A stretch of 9,901 bases of DNA, taken from assembly GCA_013362385.1 (NCBI GenBank), contig JABFWC010000289.1, positions 1 to 9,901 on the forward strand, given 5' to 3'. The DNA comes from Pseudarthrobacter sp. Its GTDB lineage: Bacteria; Actinomycetota; Actinomycetes; Actinomycetales; Micrococcaceae. Position 1 is the first letter of the stretch; each line of letters opens with the position of its first letter. The position numbers and the translations under genes were made by a program. Shown one piece after another: positions 5,115-9,901 of this stretch. The notes below the pieces were generated by a model. The model saw only the letters and a list, made by a program, of their open reading frames with translations. It had not been told where the DNA came from and ran no database searches.

Positions 5115-5335
5115 ACAGCTCTAAGCTTTCCCAGTACCTCACCGATCTCCGCGGTCCCGAAGAGGTGCTGCCCACCCTTAGCGCAGAGGAGCTCGCAGAA
5201 CTCCTGGACGCCCTCTACCAGAACCTGGACACTCACGAGCCGGAATTCGGCGCCGAGGTTTGGTACGAAATGGGCGTCGAAGAAAGCGCCCGCCGAAGCG
5301 TTGGGGCGGACGGGGCAGCCCACGGCGTGGCGTAG
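5111..5335 (+). CDS. Small acidic hypothetical protein, 74 residues
   Basis: I do not recognise a named family. The protein is acidic and mostly helical, with a strong leucine/glutamate amphipathic segment at about 23-40 (LSAEELAELLDALYQNLD), an aromatic cluster around Phe46-Trp51-Tyr52, and a short unstructured tail. There is no signal peptide or membrane segment. The frame continues upstream to 4985 but without a ribosome-binding site or protein-like sequence; ATG 5111 is chosen because the 15-codon leader ORF stops on it by ATGA overlap and the protein-like sequence begins there. It sits downstream of the TetR gene in the same direction with 171 bp between, and probably has its own promoter. 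Confidence 0.6.
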   Translation: MNSSKLSQYLTDLRGPEEVLPTLSAEELAELLDALYQNLDTHEPEFGAEVWYEMGVEESARRSVGADGAAHGVA

Positions 5336-5443
5336 CCGCCTCCCCTTCCAAGCACCCAGCAAGTTCAAGCGCCCAGCAAGCCGGCCCCTTTACCGCGGGC
5401 CATCGCCCACGGCGGCCAGGAGCCCAGAGCCCAGGGGCGGGCG

Positions 5444-5866
5444 TCAGGGCTGCTCTTCCCCCACTTGGCCTCCGCCGTCGTGCTCGGCTTGTTCCGGCGC
5501 ATCCCGTCCCGCGCGCCCTTGTTCTGACGGACCTTGTTCTGGCCGACCCTGTTCTGACGGACCCTGTCCTGGCCGATGCTCCCCTTCGTGCGCGGCCTTG
5601 TGGTACTCGTGGAACTCGTTGGGGACGTGGTCCTTGGCCTCCATCAGGTGCTGCTGCAGCTTCTCCTCGGCGTCCCTGCGGCGGCGTGCGGTGTCGCGCA
5701 GTTCCCTGGTGGCTTCGGATCCACCCGGATCCAGGTAGACGGGCCGGAGCCGCCCCGTCTGTTCCGCCGCGGGTACATCCGCACCCCGTTGTCCAGCGCC
5801 GCTTCCTGCGGCGTCCGCAGTTCCCTGGCCGTCTTCCGGCGCTGTTGGCAGTGACTGTTCGCTCAT
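5444..5866 (-). CDS. Disordered hydrophilic hypothetical protein, 140 residues
   Basis: No recognised family. The start at 5866 is firm: AGGAGG lies 7 nt upstream, the best ribosome-binding site in the window. Composition is rich in Glu, Gln, Gly, Pro, Arg and His with almost no hydrophobic core. Residues 52-83 form a charged, possibly coiled helix (RELRDTARRRRDAEEKLQQH), followed by a histidine- and aromatic-containing segment (EFHEYHKAAHEGEH, 84-97). Residues 100-119 are four 5-residue units (G/E-Q-G-P/R-S/P/A) encoded by 15-bp DNA repeats. No signal peptide or membrane helix. It lies downstream of the 85-residue basic gene in the same direction, 82 bp away. A stress-type or nucleic-acid-associated role is only a guess. 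Confidence 0.65.
   Translation of the reverse strand: MSEQSLPTAPEDGQGTADAAGSGAGQRGADVPAAEQTGRLRPVYLDPGGSEATRELRDTARRRRDAEEKLQQHLMEAKDHVPNEFHEYHKAAHEGEHRPGQGPSEQGRPEQGPSEQGRAGRDAPEQAEHDGGGQVGEEQP
5518..5577. repeat. Four tandem 15-bp units inside the 140-residue gene
   Basis: Units at 5518-5532, 5533-5547, 5548-5562 and 5563-5577. Odd and even units alternate (GACGGAC ending versus GGCCGA ending), so the present tract looks like a duplication of a 30-bp pair. The length is a multiple of three, so copy changes would lengthen the protein without breaking the frame. Confidence 0.85.
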
Positions 5867-5873
5867 CCCGATT

Positions 5874-5879
5874 CCTCCT
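5874..5879 (-). promoter_or_regulatory. Strong ribosome-binding site fixing the 5866 start
   Basis: AGGAGG on the minus strand, 7 nt from the ATG at 5866. The same frame is open 45 codons further upstream, but this site rules those out. A 7-bp inverted repeat (5893-5899 with 5920-5926, GATGTGG/CCACATC) lies in the leader just upstream and could be an operator. Confidence 0.8.
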
Positions 5880-5948
5880 AGGTGGCGTCGTTGATGTGGG
5901 CTGCCTCTCTTCCAGTGCACCACATCCGGCCGGGGCCGCCGAGAGGCG

Positions 5949-6206
5949 TCAGTCCCTGCCGGCGTCCCGCCGCTTCCCGATCTCCCGGCCCACCAGGGCA
6001 TGCAGCGCTGGAACGGGCGATGACGGGTCCAGGTCCAGTGCCTGCCGGAGCCGTTGGGACAACAGCTCCAGGTCCTCCGCGGGGACGTCGGAAAGGCGGG
6101 CGAAGTGCGTGAAGAAACGCTTGGCAGGCAGTCCCGCCCGGCGTCGGATGTCCTTGCGGCGCGGCCGGCCTGCCCTCTCGCCTGCCGTGTGCAGCTGATT
6201 TTCCAT
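5949..6206 (-). CDS. Small basic hypothetical protein, 85 residues, AT-hook-like N-terminus
   Basis: No recognised family. Residues 11-23 are strongly basic around a GRP core (RAGRPRRKDIRRR), resembling an AT-hook minor-groove binding motif; this is a by-eye match. The rest (25-80) is a compact helical segment (LPAKRFFTHFARL, then LELLSQRLRQALDL). No signal peptide or membrane helix. Possible starts in frame are ATG 6254, 6242 and 6206, none with a ribosome-binding site. I chose 6206 because the upstream 16 residues look less protein-like. If the -10 at 6253-6258 is real, ATG 6254 cannot be used. The gene lies downstream of azlD, separated by 80-130 bp with a palindrome, and upstream of the 140-residue gene. 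Confidence 0.55.
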   Translation of the reverse strand: MENQLHTAGERAGRPRRKDIRRRAGLPAKRFFTHFARLSDVPAEDLELLSQRLRQALDLDPSSPVPALHALVGREIGKRRDAGRD

Positions 6207-6252
6207 GGTTGCCGTTCTGAAGGGGTCCTGGGCCAGCTGCATAGCCGATCTC

Positions 6253-6258
6253 ATAGTA
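6253..6258 (-). promoter_or_regulatory. Possible -10 element for the basic small gene
   Basis: TACTAT on the minus strand (5 of 6 to consensus). No good -35 at 16-18 bp. It overlaps the most upstream ATG of the gene, favouring the inner starts. Weak evidence on its own, helped by an adjacent palindrome. Confidence 0.3.
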
Positions 6259-6280
6259 CAACCGGCGGGGCACCGCGGCA

Positions 6281-6294
6281 GTGACCCGGGTCAC
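6281..6294. promoter_or_regulatory. Perfect 14-bp palindrome, possible operator
   Basis: GTGACCCGGGTCAC reads the same on both strands. It is in the gap between azlD and the small basic gene, 22 bp upstream of the candidate -10, where a repressor or activator dimer site would sit. I do not know a regulator with this exact site. Confidence 0.45.
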
Positions 6295-6334
6295 CCTTTT
6301 TGCGGCACCCTTTTTCTGCCGCCGGTCCGCCCCG

Positions 6335-6646
6335 TCAGTTCCAGCCGAGGAACCTCAGCAGCGCCGCGGCCCCGGCGCCGGCAATGACCACCACCAGGAA
6401 GGGAGCGCGCAGTGCCAGCGCAACCGCCGCCGCCGCAAGTGCTCCCAGCCGCGCGTCGGCCGCCAACGCCTGCCCGGAGGCGACCGCGTTGACCACGGTC
6501 AGCGATGCCAGCAGGCCGATCGTCATGGTGCCGGCAACCCGCGACGTGCGCGGATCTTCGAGGAGCCTGGCGGGGACGAAGTAGCCCACCAGCTTCCACG
6601 CGTAGGCCAGGACGCAGGCAAGCAGCAGCCAGAACCACAGGCTCAT
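6335..6646 (-). CDS. azlD: AzlD family branched-chain amino-acid transport subunit
   Basis: 103 residues, the usual length for AzlD. Small integral membrane partner of AzlC; the pair exports branched-chain amino acids or analogues (BrnFE/AzlCD type). About four hydrophobic spans are visible, near 3-24, 42-58, 66-79 and 82-98. The conserved AYAWKLVGYFVP segment at 14-25 corresponds to the family's N-terminal signature, and the Leu/Ala-rich third and fourth helices contain the LRAPFLVVV stretch typical of the family. The start overlaps the azlC stop by ATGA, so the two are translationally coupled in the order expected for the complex. It is the last gene of the minus-strand unit. No T-run terminator follows. 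Confidence 0.93.
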   Translation of the reverse strand: MSLWFWLLLACVLAYAWKLVGYFVPARLLEDPRTSRVAGTMTIGLLASLTVVNAVASGQALAADARLGALAAAAVALALRAPFLVVVIAGAGAAALLRFLGWN

Positions 6647-7431
6647 GTGTCCGCTCCCCGCTGCGTGCCGTCCCCCTGCTGCCCGCGCAGGTCCGCGCTC
6701 CCGGCCCCGGGCCGTCCGTGGTGGTGTTCACCGTACGGCTCGATATCCGGTTCCAGTCCTTCATCGCGGCGTCCGTGGCTGAACCAGCCGGCCAGCGCAG
6801 CAACCACGGCGGCCACCAGGATGGGCACCCCTGCCGGCACGAACGGCACGGCGAGGACGGTTGCCGCCGCGCATACCACTGCGATCGCGATCGGTTCCCT
6901 GCCTTTGAGGCGGGGCCACAGCAACGCCAGGAACGCGGCGACGGCGGCGCCGTCGAGGCCCCACTGCTTGGGATCGCCCAGGCCGCTGCCGGCGATGGCG
7001 CCGATGGCCGTGAAGAGGTTCCACAGCACGTAGATGCCGATGCCCGCAGCCCAGAAACCGCGCCGCTGCTCCGCGGGGTCCTCCTGTCCGGTGCTGGTGG
7101 CGGTGGACTCGTCGATGGTCAGCTGGGCGCCCACGTACTTCCGCCAACCGCCGGGGCGCAGCAGGGCGTTGAGCTGCATCCCGTAGATGCCGTTGCGCAT
7201 GCCCAGCAGGGTGGCAGCGCTCATGGCGGCGATGCCGGAGCCGCCCCCGCCCACCACGCCGATGAACGCGAACTGGGAGCCGCCGCTGAACAGGAGCAGG
7301 CTCAAGGCCATGGTCTGCAGCACGCTCAGGCCCGATGTGACCGAGAGCGCGCCGAAGGACACCCCGTACAGCCCGGTGGCGATGCTGATGGAAATCCCCA
7401 CCCGGACCGCGGGCGAGGCCAGCAGCTTCAC
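6643..7431 (-). CDS. azlC: AzlC family branched-chain amino-acid exporter permease
   Basis: 262 residues from GTG 7431. Large membrane subunit of the AzlCD exporter. Family features: YGVSFGALSVTSGLSVLQ at 22-39, FSGGSQFAFIGVVGGGGSG at 48-65, and LLGMRNGIYGMQLN at 75-88, all typical of AzlC, followed by hydrophobic helices to about 216. The final 45 residues form a hydrophilic tail with three consecutive histidines (236-238), longer than I expect for the family. The start was moved from the longest possible ORF (7704): residues before 7431 are basic, not AzlC-like, and overlap the DoxX-like gene in another frame. The GTG overlaps the DoxX-like stop as GTGA, so it is probably coupled. Regulation by an Lrp-type protein is common for such exporters, but none is present here. 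Confidence 0.94.
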   Translation of the reverse strand: MKLLASPAVRVGISISIATGLYGVSFGALSVTSGLSVLQTMALSLLLFSGGSQFAFIGVVGGGGSGIAAMSAATLLGMRNGIYGMQLNALLRPGGWRKYVGAQLTIDESTATSTGQEDPAEQRRGFWAAGIGIYVLWNLFTAIGAIAGSGLGDPKQWGLDGAAVAAFLALLWPRLKGREPIAIAVVCAAATVLAVPFVPAGVPILVAAVVAALAGWFSHGRRDEGLEPDIEPYGEHHHGRPGAGSADLRGQQGDGTQRGADT

Positions 7432-7934
7432 GGCCTGACCGGCCAGGGACGCCCGGCGCGGGCCGGTTTCCGCAGGCTCCAGGCCCACAGGATGAGCGGC
7501 ACCTGCAGGGGAAGCCGCGCGGTGTGGATCGTCCGCTGCCGCGGTGTTCCGTCGGAGCGGTAGGCCCGCAACAGGGCGTCGATGTGTCCGGCAAGGAACG
7601 CGGAGAACATCCCGGCGAGCGCCGTGGCTGCCACCCTCCGTGTCGGCGGGAGGATGATCGCGACGGCGGCGGCCAGCTCGAGGAGGCCCGTGACGGCGAT
7701 CCATTCCTCGCGGGAGAAAAGGGCCAGCGGGTGCCGGCGGCTGGGGGGTTCAGGGTCGGTGCGGGGTGCGGGATCGGTGCGGGGTGCGGGGTCCTGCCGG
7801 CAGAGGTAGCCGGGCACCACCTCGCGGTAGAAGATCGGGTCACGGAAGTGCTTGTTGGCGCTGGCCAGCAGGAGGGCTCCCATGGCTGCAGCGGACAGGC
7901 TTTGCACGGCAGGTCCGGACCGGGGAAAAGGCAT
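7428..7934 (-). CDS. DoxX-like small membrane protein
   Basis: 168 residues from ATG 7934. Resembles DoxX/MauE-type four-helix membrane proteins: a hydrophobic N-terminal helix (about 10-26), the family-typical FYREVVPGYL at 35-44, then LELAAAVAIILPPTRRVAA at 85-103 spanning the second helix and the LP..RR turn, a third helix (about 101-122) and a last helix (about 141-154). Function of such proteins is varied (respiratory accessory, redox), so none is assigned. A proline/aspartate-rich 15-residue insert (48-62) from an 18-bp DNA duplication lengthens the loop after helix 1. A TTG four codons upstream (7946) is an alternative start. It overlaps azlC by GTGA and lies 50 bp downstream of the CoA-transferase gene. 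Confidence 0.8.
   Translation of the reverse strand: MPFPRSGPAVQSLSAAAMGALLLASANKHFRDPIFYREVVPGYLCRQDPAPRTDPAPRTDPEPPSRRHPLALFSREEWIAVTGLLELAAAVAIILPPTRRVAATALAGMFSAFLAGHIDALLRAYRSDGTPRQRTIHTARLPLQVPLILWAWSLRKPARAGRPWPVRP
7756..7791. repeat. Two tandem 18-bp units in the DoxX-like gene
   Basis: TCGGTGCGGGGTGCGGGA (7756-7773) is followed directly by a copy differing at its last base (7774-7791). On the coding strand they encode DPAPRT twice, in the loop after the first membrane helix. In-frame slippage expansion is the likely origin. Confidence 0.85.
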
Positions 7935-7984
7935 GGAACCACTCAACCACAGCCGCCGCGGGGCACCCTAAACCAGTGTGGTGT

Positions 7985-9334
7985 TCAGGTCCAGGTAAGG
8001 GCGGAGCTGCCGTAGGCCGGCGGGGCCGATGGGTAGTCCAGCGTTCGGCCCGACATGAGCAGCGGCGGCGGAACGTAGCGGAGCTTCCCGTAGGTACTTT
8101 CCATGGACCGGTATCCCGGATCGGGCAGTGCGGCCGGGTCCGTCGTGTTCGGCGGCAGGGAGAAGAGTTCCTCGGCGGTGCGCGCGAGCGAGAGTTGCGC
8201 CGCCCCGCCGGTGCCCGTTTGCCGGCGTTCGGCCAGCAGGAGTACCGCTGCCGCCGCGACGCCGTACCCGGTGGCGTGGTCCAACGCCTGGACGGGCAAC
8301 GCACCCGGGCGCCAGCCGCCGTCGTCCTCCCTGCCGTAAAGGTGGGCGATTCCGCTGGCCGCCTGGACGATGCTGTCGAAGCCCCGAAGCCCGCTCCACG
8401 GACCGGCCCCGCCCCAGCTGTCGAGGGTGACCACCGCCAGCCGGGGATACGCTGCGGCCAGGTCGCGGGGGTTCAGGCCAAAGCGGTCCAAGGCCGCGGG
8501 CCGGTAGCCGGTGACCACGACGTCGGCATCCGCCAGCAGGTCCTGCAGGCGTTGCCGGTTCGACTGCAGTCCGAGGTCTGCAGCCACGCTGCGTTTGCCG
8601 AACGCGGTGTCCACGAACTGGTCGGTGATTTCGGGCAGCGCCGGCGGCTCGATCCTCAGGACGTCGGCACGCAGCGCCGCCAGCAAGCGCGTGGCGACCG
8701 GTCCGGCGATCACCCGGGTCAGGTCCAGCACCCGGATGCCCGCCAACGGCAGGGCCGTGCTGCCGCCGGAATCCCCGATGTTGTCCTTGCCCCCAGCTGC
8801 AGCTTTGGCGGCCGGGAAGTCCTGCAGCCCCCAGCCGGACATTCTGCCGCCGTCGCGTGCGATCCACGGGCCCGTGCGTGCCGCGCGGCCCATGTCCGAG
8901 GCAAGCCACTCGCTGCGGGTCCTGACGGCGGCCGCGATCCCGGCATGCTCCTGGATCACTGCTTCTGCCTCAGCGGAGGTCGTGGACCTCAGTGCGGCAT
9001 CCACTTCCGTGGCCGTGGTGGCGCCGAGGGCCCTCAGCAGCCGTTGCTCGTGATGGGGGTAGTTGGCGTGCAGCCGGACCCAGCCGTCACCGGTGCGGCG
9101 GAAGCCCGACAGGGGCGCGAAACCCTGGAGAGTCCGGCCGCCGATCCGCAGATGGCCGAAGGAATCGAAGGCTGCGGCCACCAGGGCAGACGTCGTAGTG
9201 AACCGGCCGGGAGACCCGGTGTACACGTTGAGGGCCTCGGCCGCGGCTCCCACCGACTGCAGGGCAAGCCTTTCGACGTCCAGCGGTCCGGCCCACCACC
9301 TCCTCGCGGACGGAGCGTCGACGGCGGCACCCAC
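7985..9334 (-). CDS. Class III CoA-transferase (CaiB/BaiF family), domain order rearranged
   Basis: 449 residues from GTG 9334. Cytoplasmic enzyme of the formyl-CoA transferase/CaiB/racemase family, which moves CoA between carboxylic acids. Residues 195-388 are the standard N-terminal CoA-binding fold: LAGIRVLDLTRVIAGPVATRLLAALRADVLRIE (197-229), FGKRSVAADL (245-254), ADVVVTGYRPAALDRFGL (270-287), then GFDSIVQAASG. Asp352 in ALDHATG fits the family's catalytic aspartate. Unusually, about 190 residues precede this fold, and they resemble the small domain normally found after it (DGWVRLHANY...EWLASDMG, 83-149). The C-terminal tail (415-449) still resembles the usual family end. GTG lies 6 bp after the phosphodiesterase stop with GGAAAG 9 nt upstream. 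The substrate is unknown. Confidence 0.92.
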   Translation of the reverse strand: MGAAVDAPSARRWWAGPLDVERLALQSVGAAAEALNVYTGSPGRFTTTSALVAAAFDSFGHLRIGGRTLQGFAPLSGFRRTGDGWVRLHANYPHHEQRLLRALGATTATEVDAALRSTTSAEAEAVIQEHAGIAAAVRTRSEWLASDMGRAARTGPWIARDGGRMSGWGLQDFPAAKAAAGGKDNIGDSGGSTALPLAGIRVLDLTRVIAGPVATRLLAALRADVLRIEPPALPEITDQFVDTAFGKRSVAADLGLQSNRQRLQDLLADADVVVTGYRPAALDRFGLNPRDLAAAYPRLAVVTLDSWGGAGPWSGLRGFDSIVQAASGIAHLYGREDDGGWRPGALPVQALDHATGYGVAAAAVLLLAERRQTGTGGAAQLSLARTAEELFSLPPNTTDPAALPDPGYRSMESTYGKLRYVPPPLLMSGRTLDYPSAPPAYGSSALTWT

Positions 9335-9340
9335 TTCGCG

Positions 9341-9901
9341 CTACTTTCCGTGCGGCACTGCCAGCCTGAGCTGGTCAAGCACGCGGCCCGGCAGGTTCGT
9401 GGTGATCTCCTGAATGCCCAGGTCCAGGCACAGGGCCACATCGTCCTCGGCGTCCACGGTCCACACCCGGAAGCGGCGGCCGGCATCCAGCCAGCGGCGG
9501 ACGGTGTGCGGGCGTTCCCGGACGTAGTCGATGCCGGGCCCCGCCATTCCCACCAGGCCGTCGTCAACGATCTGCTCGCCTTCCAGCTGCGCAGCCTTCA
9601 TCACGTTGGCGATGGCCCCGCCGGCGATCGCCCCCACGCCGAGTCCGCCGCGGATCTCGTGGATCGTGAGGTCGTCCACGAGCTGGCAGATGTATTGGGG
9701 CGGAACAGATTGCAGCAGGTGCCGGACCGAGTCGGGGCTAAAGCTCATGAACGTCACGGCGACGTTGGCCAGCGTGGAGCTTGCCGCGTCCCAGCCTTCG
9801 CTGCGGAGCACTTCGAGCACCCTGTCTTCGAGTTTGAGCTGGTAGGGGCTGGGGTGCTTAAGCTCGATAGCGAGCCGGACCGGCCGGCCCGCGGCGCGGA
9901 G
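9341..9901 (-). CDS. Glycerophosphodiester phosphodiesterase, 5' part outside window
   Basis: The C-terminal 186 residues of a GDPD-family TIM-barrel enzyme, which hydrolyses glycerophosphodiesters to glycerol 3-phosphate and an alcohol. The frame is open to the window end, so internal GTG 9820 is not the start. Seen: RLAIELKHPSP near the edge, where Glu and Lys match the E.K catalytic/metal element of the family; FMSFSPDSVRHL, the conserved F.SF strand; and near the C-terminus VWTVDAEDDVALCLDLGIQEITTNLP, the family's VWTVN....G.D...TD.P region with Asn in place of the usual Asp. The N-terminal HRG motif is beyond the window, so whether the gene is intact cannot be judged. It is followed by the CoA-transferase after 6 bp, so the two are probably cotranscribed. 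Confidence 0.92.
   Translation of the reverse strand, partial: LRAAGRPVRLAIELKHPSPYQLKLEDRVLEVLRSEGWDAASSTLANVAVTFMSFSPDSVRHLLQSVPPQYICQLVDDLTIHEIRGGLGVGAIAGGAIANVMKAAQLEGEQIVDDGLVGMAGPGIDYVRERPHTVRRWLDAGRRFRVWTVDAEDDVALCLDLGIQEITTNLPGRVLDQLRLAVPHGK

Noticed and set aside
5518..5577. CRISPR-like array
   Set aside because: The 15-bp units are contiguous without spacers and lie in frame within a gene.
5260..6198. 312-residue plus-strand ORF over the two small minus-strand genes
   Set aside because: Arg/Pro/Ser-rich shadow. The minus-strand gene at 5866 has a strong ribosome-binding site and a sensible sequence.
5878..6294. 138-residue minus-strand ORF overlapping the 85-residue basic gene
   Set aside because: Pro/Gly/Ala/Arg-rich frame without domain features; the overlapping frame (5949-6206) is more protein-like.
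6302..6322. Hairpin GCGGCA/TGCCGC downstream of azlD as an intrinsic terminator
   Set aside because: The T-run lies within the loop on the plus strand; on the azlD strand the stem is followed by A bases, so it lacks a terminator tail.
6281..7563. Long plus-strand ORFs opposite azlC and azlD (6281-7033, 6505-7563)
   Set aside because: Antisense shadows; the minus strand encodes clear AzlC and AzlD membrane proteins.
6761..8909. Minus-strand ORFs 6761-7942 and 7968-8909 in alternate frames
   Set aside because: Arg/Gly/Pro-rich shifted frames of azlC, the DoxX-like gene and the CoA-transferase, with no domain features.

Overview
The window is GC-rich, with strongly G/C-ending codons in most genes, densely packed short operons, several starts that look leaderless, and protein families typical of soil Micrococcales. 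My best guess is Arthrobacter or Pseudarthrobacter; this rests on gene content and composition, not on a marker gene. I see no rRNA, tRNA, CRISPR array, transposase or integrase. Most genes are ordinary chromosomal genes.

Positions 1-2374 (+) hold an envelope module: a holin-X-like membrane protein cut by the window edge, a DUF3618 protein with one membrane anchor and an uninterrupted 11-residue repeat tail, and a YihY/BrkB six-helix membrane protein. The first two overlap by ATGA. A strong stem-loop separates them from BrkB, and lysine codon choice flips between DUF3618 and BrkB. Positions 2375-2727 have no supported gene but contain inverted repeats, a good promoter and a long 5'-leader hairpin ahead of an 85-residue orphan gene at 2728-2985. 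That gene ends at a textbook intrinsic terminator, beside a 15-bp tandem duplication.

Positions 3107-4168 (-) carry a thiamine-binding (MTH1187/YkoF-like) protein and a cation-dependent class I O-methyltransferase. A TetR regulator (4292-4939, +) diverges from the thiamine-binding gene. Positions 5067-5335 (+) hold a 15-codon leader ORF that overlaps a 74-residue hypothetical gene by ATGA. Two small hypothetical genes lie on the minus strand at 5444-6206, one with a 15-bp DNA repeat tract.

Positions 6335-9901 look like one minus-strand transcription unit, read right to left: glycerophosphodiester phosphodiesterase (cut by the window edge), a rearranged class III CoA-transferase, a DoxX-like membrane protein, and the AzlC/AzlD branched-chain amino-acid exporter. 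Gaps are 6 bp and 50 bp, followed by two 4-bp overlaps. The AzlCD pair certainly works as a complex. Whether the other genes share a pathway with it cannot be told from the sequence.

No single undescribed system stands out clearly. The observations I would follow first are the domain-rearranged CoA-transferase, the coupled leader ORF at 5067, the hendecad tail and codon switch of the DUF3618 gene, and the promoter plus hairpin leader of the 85-residue orphan.
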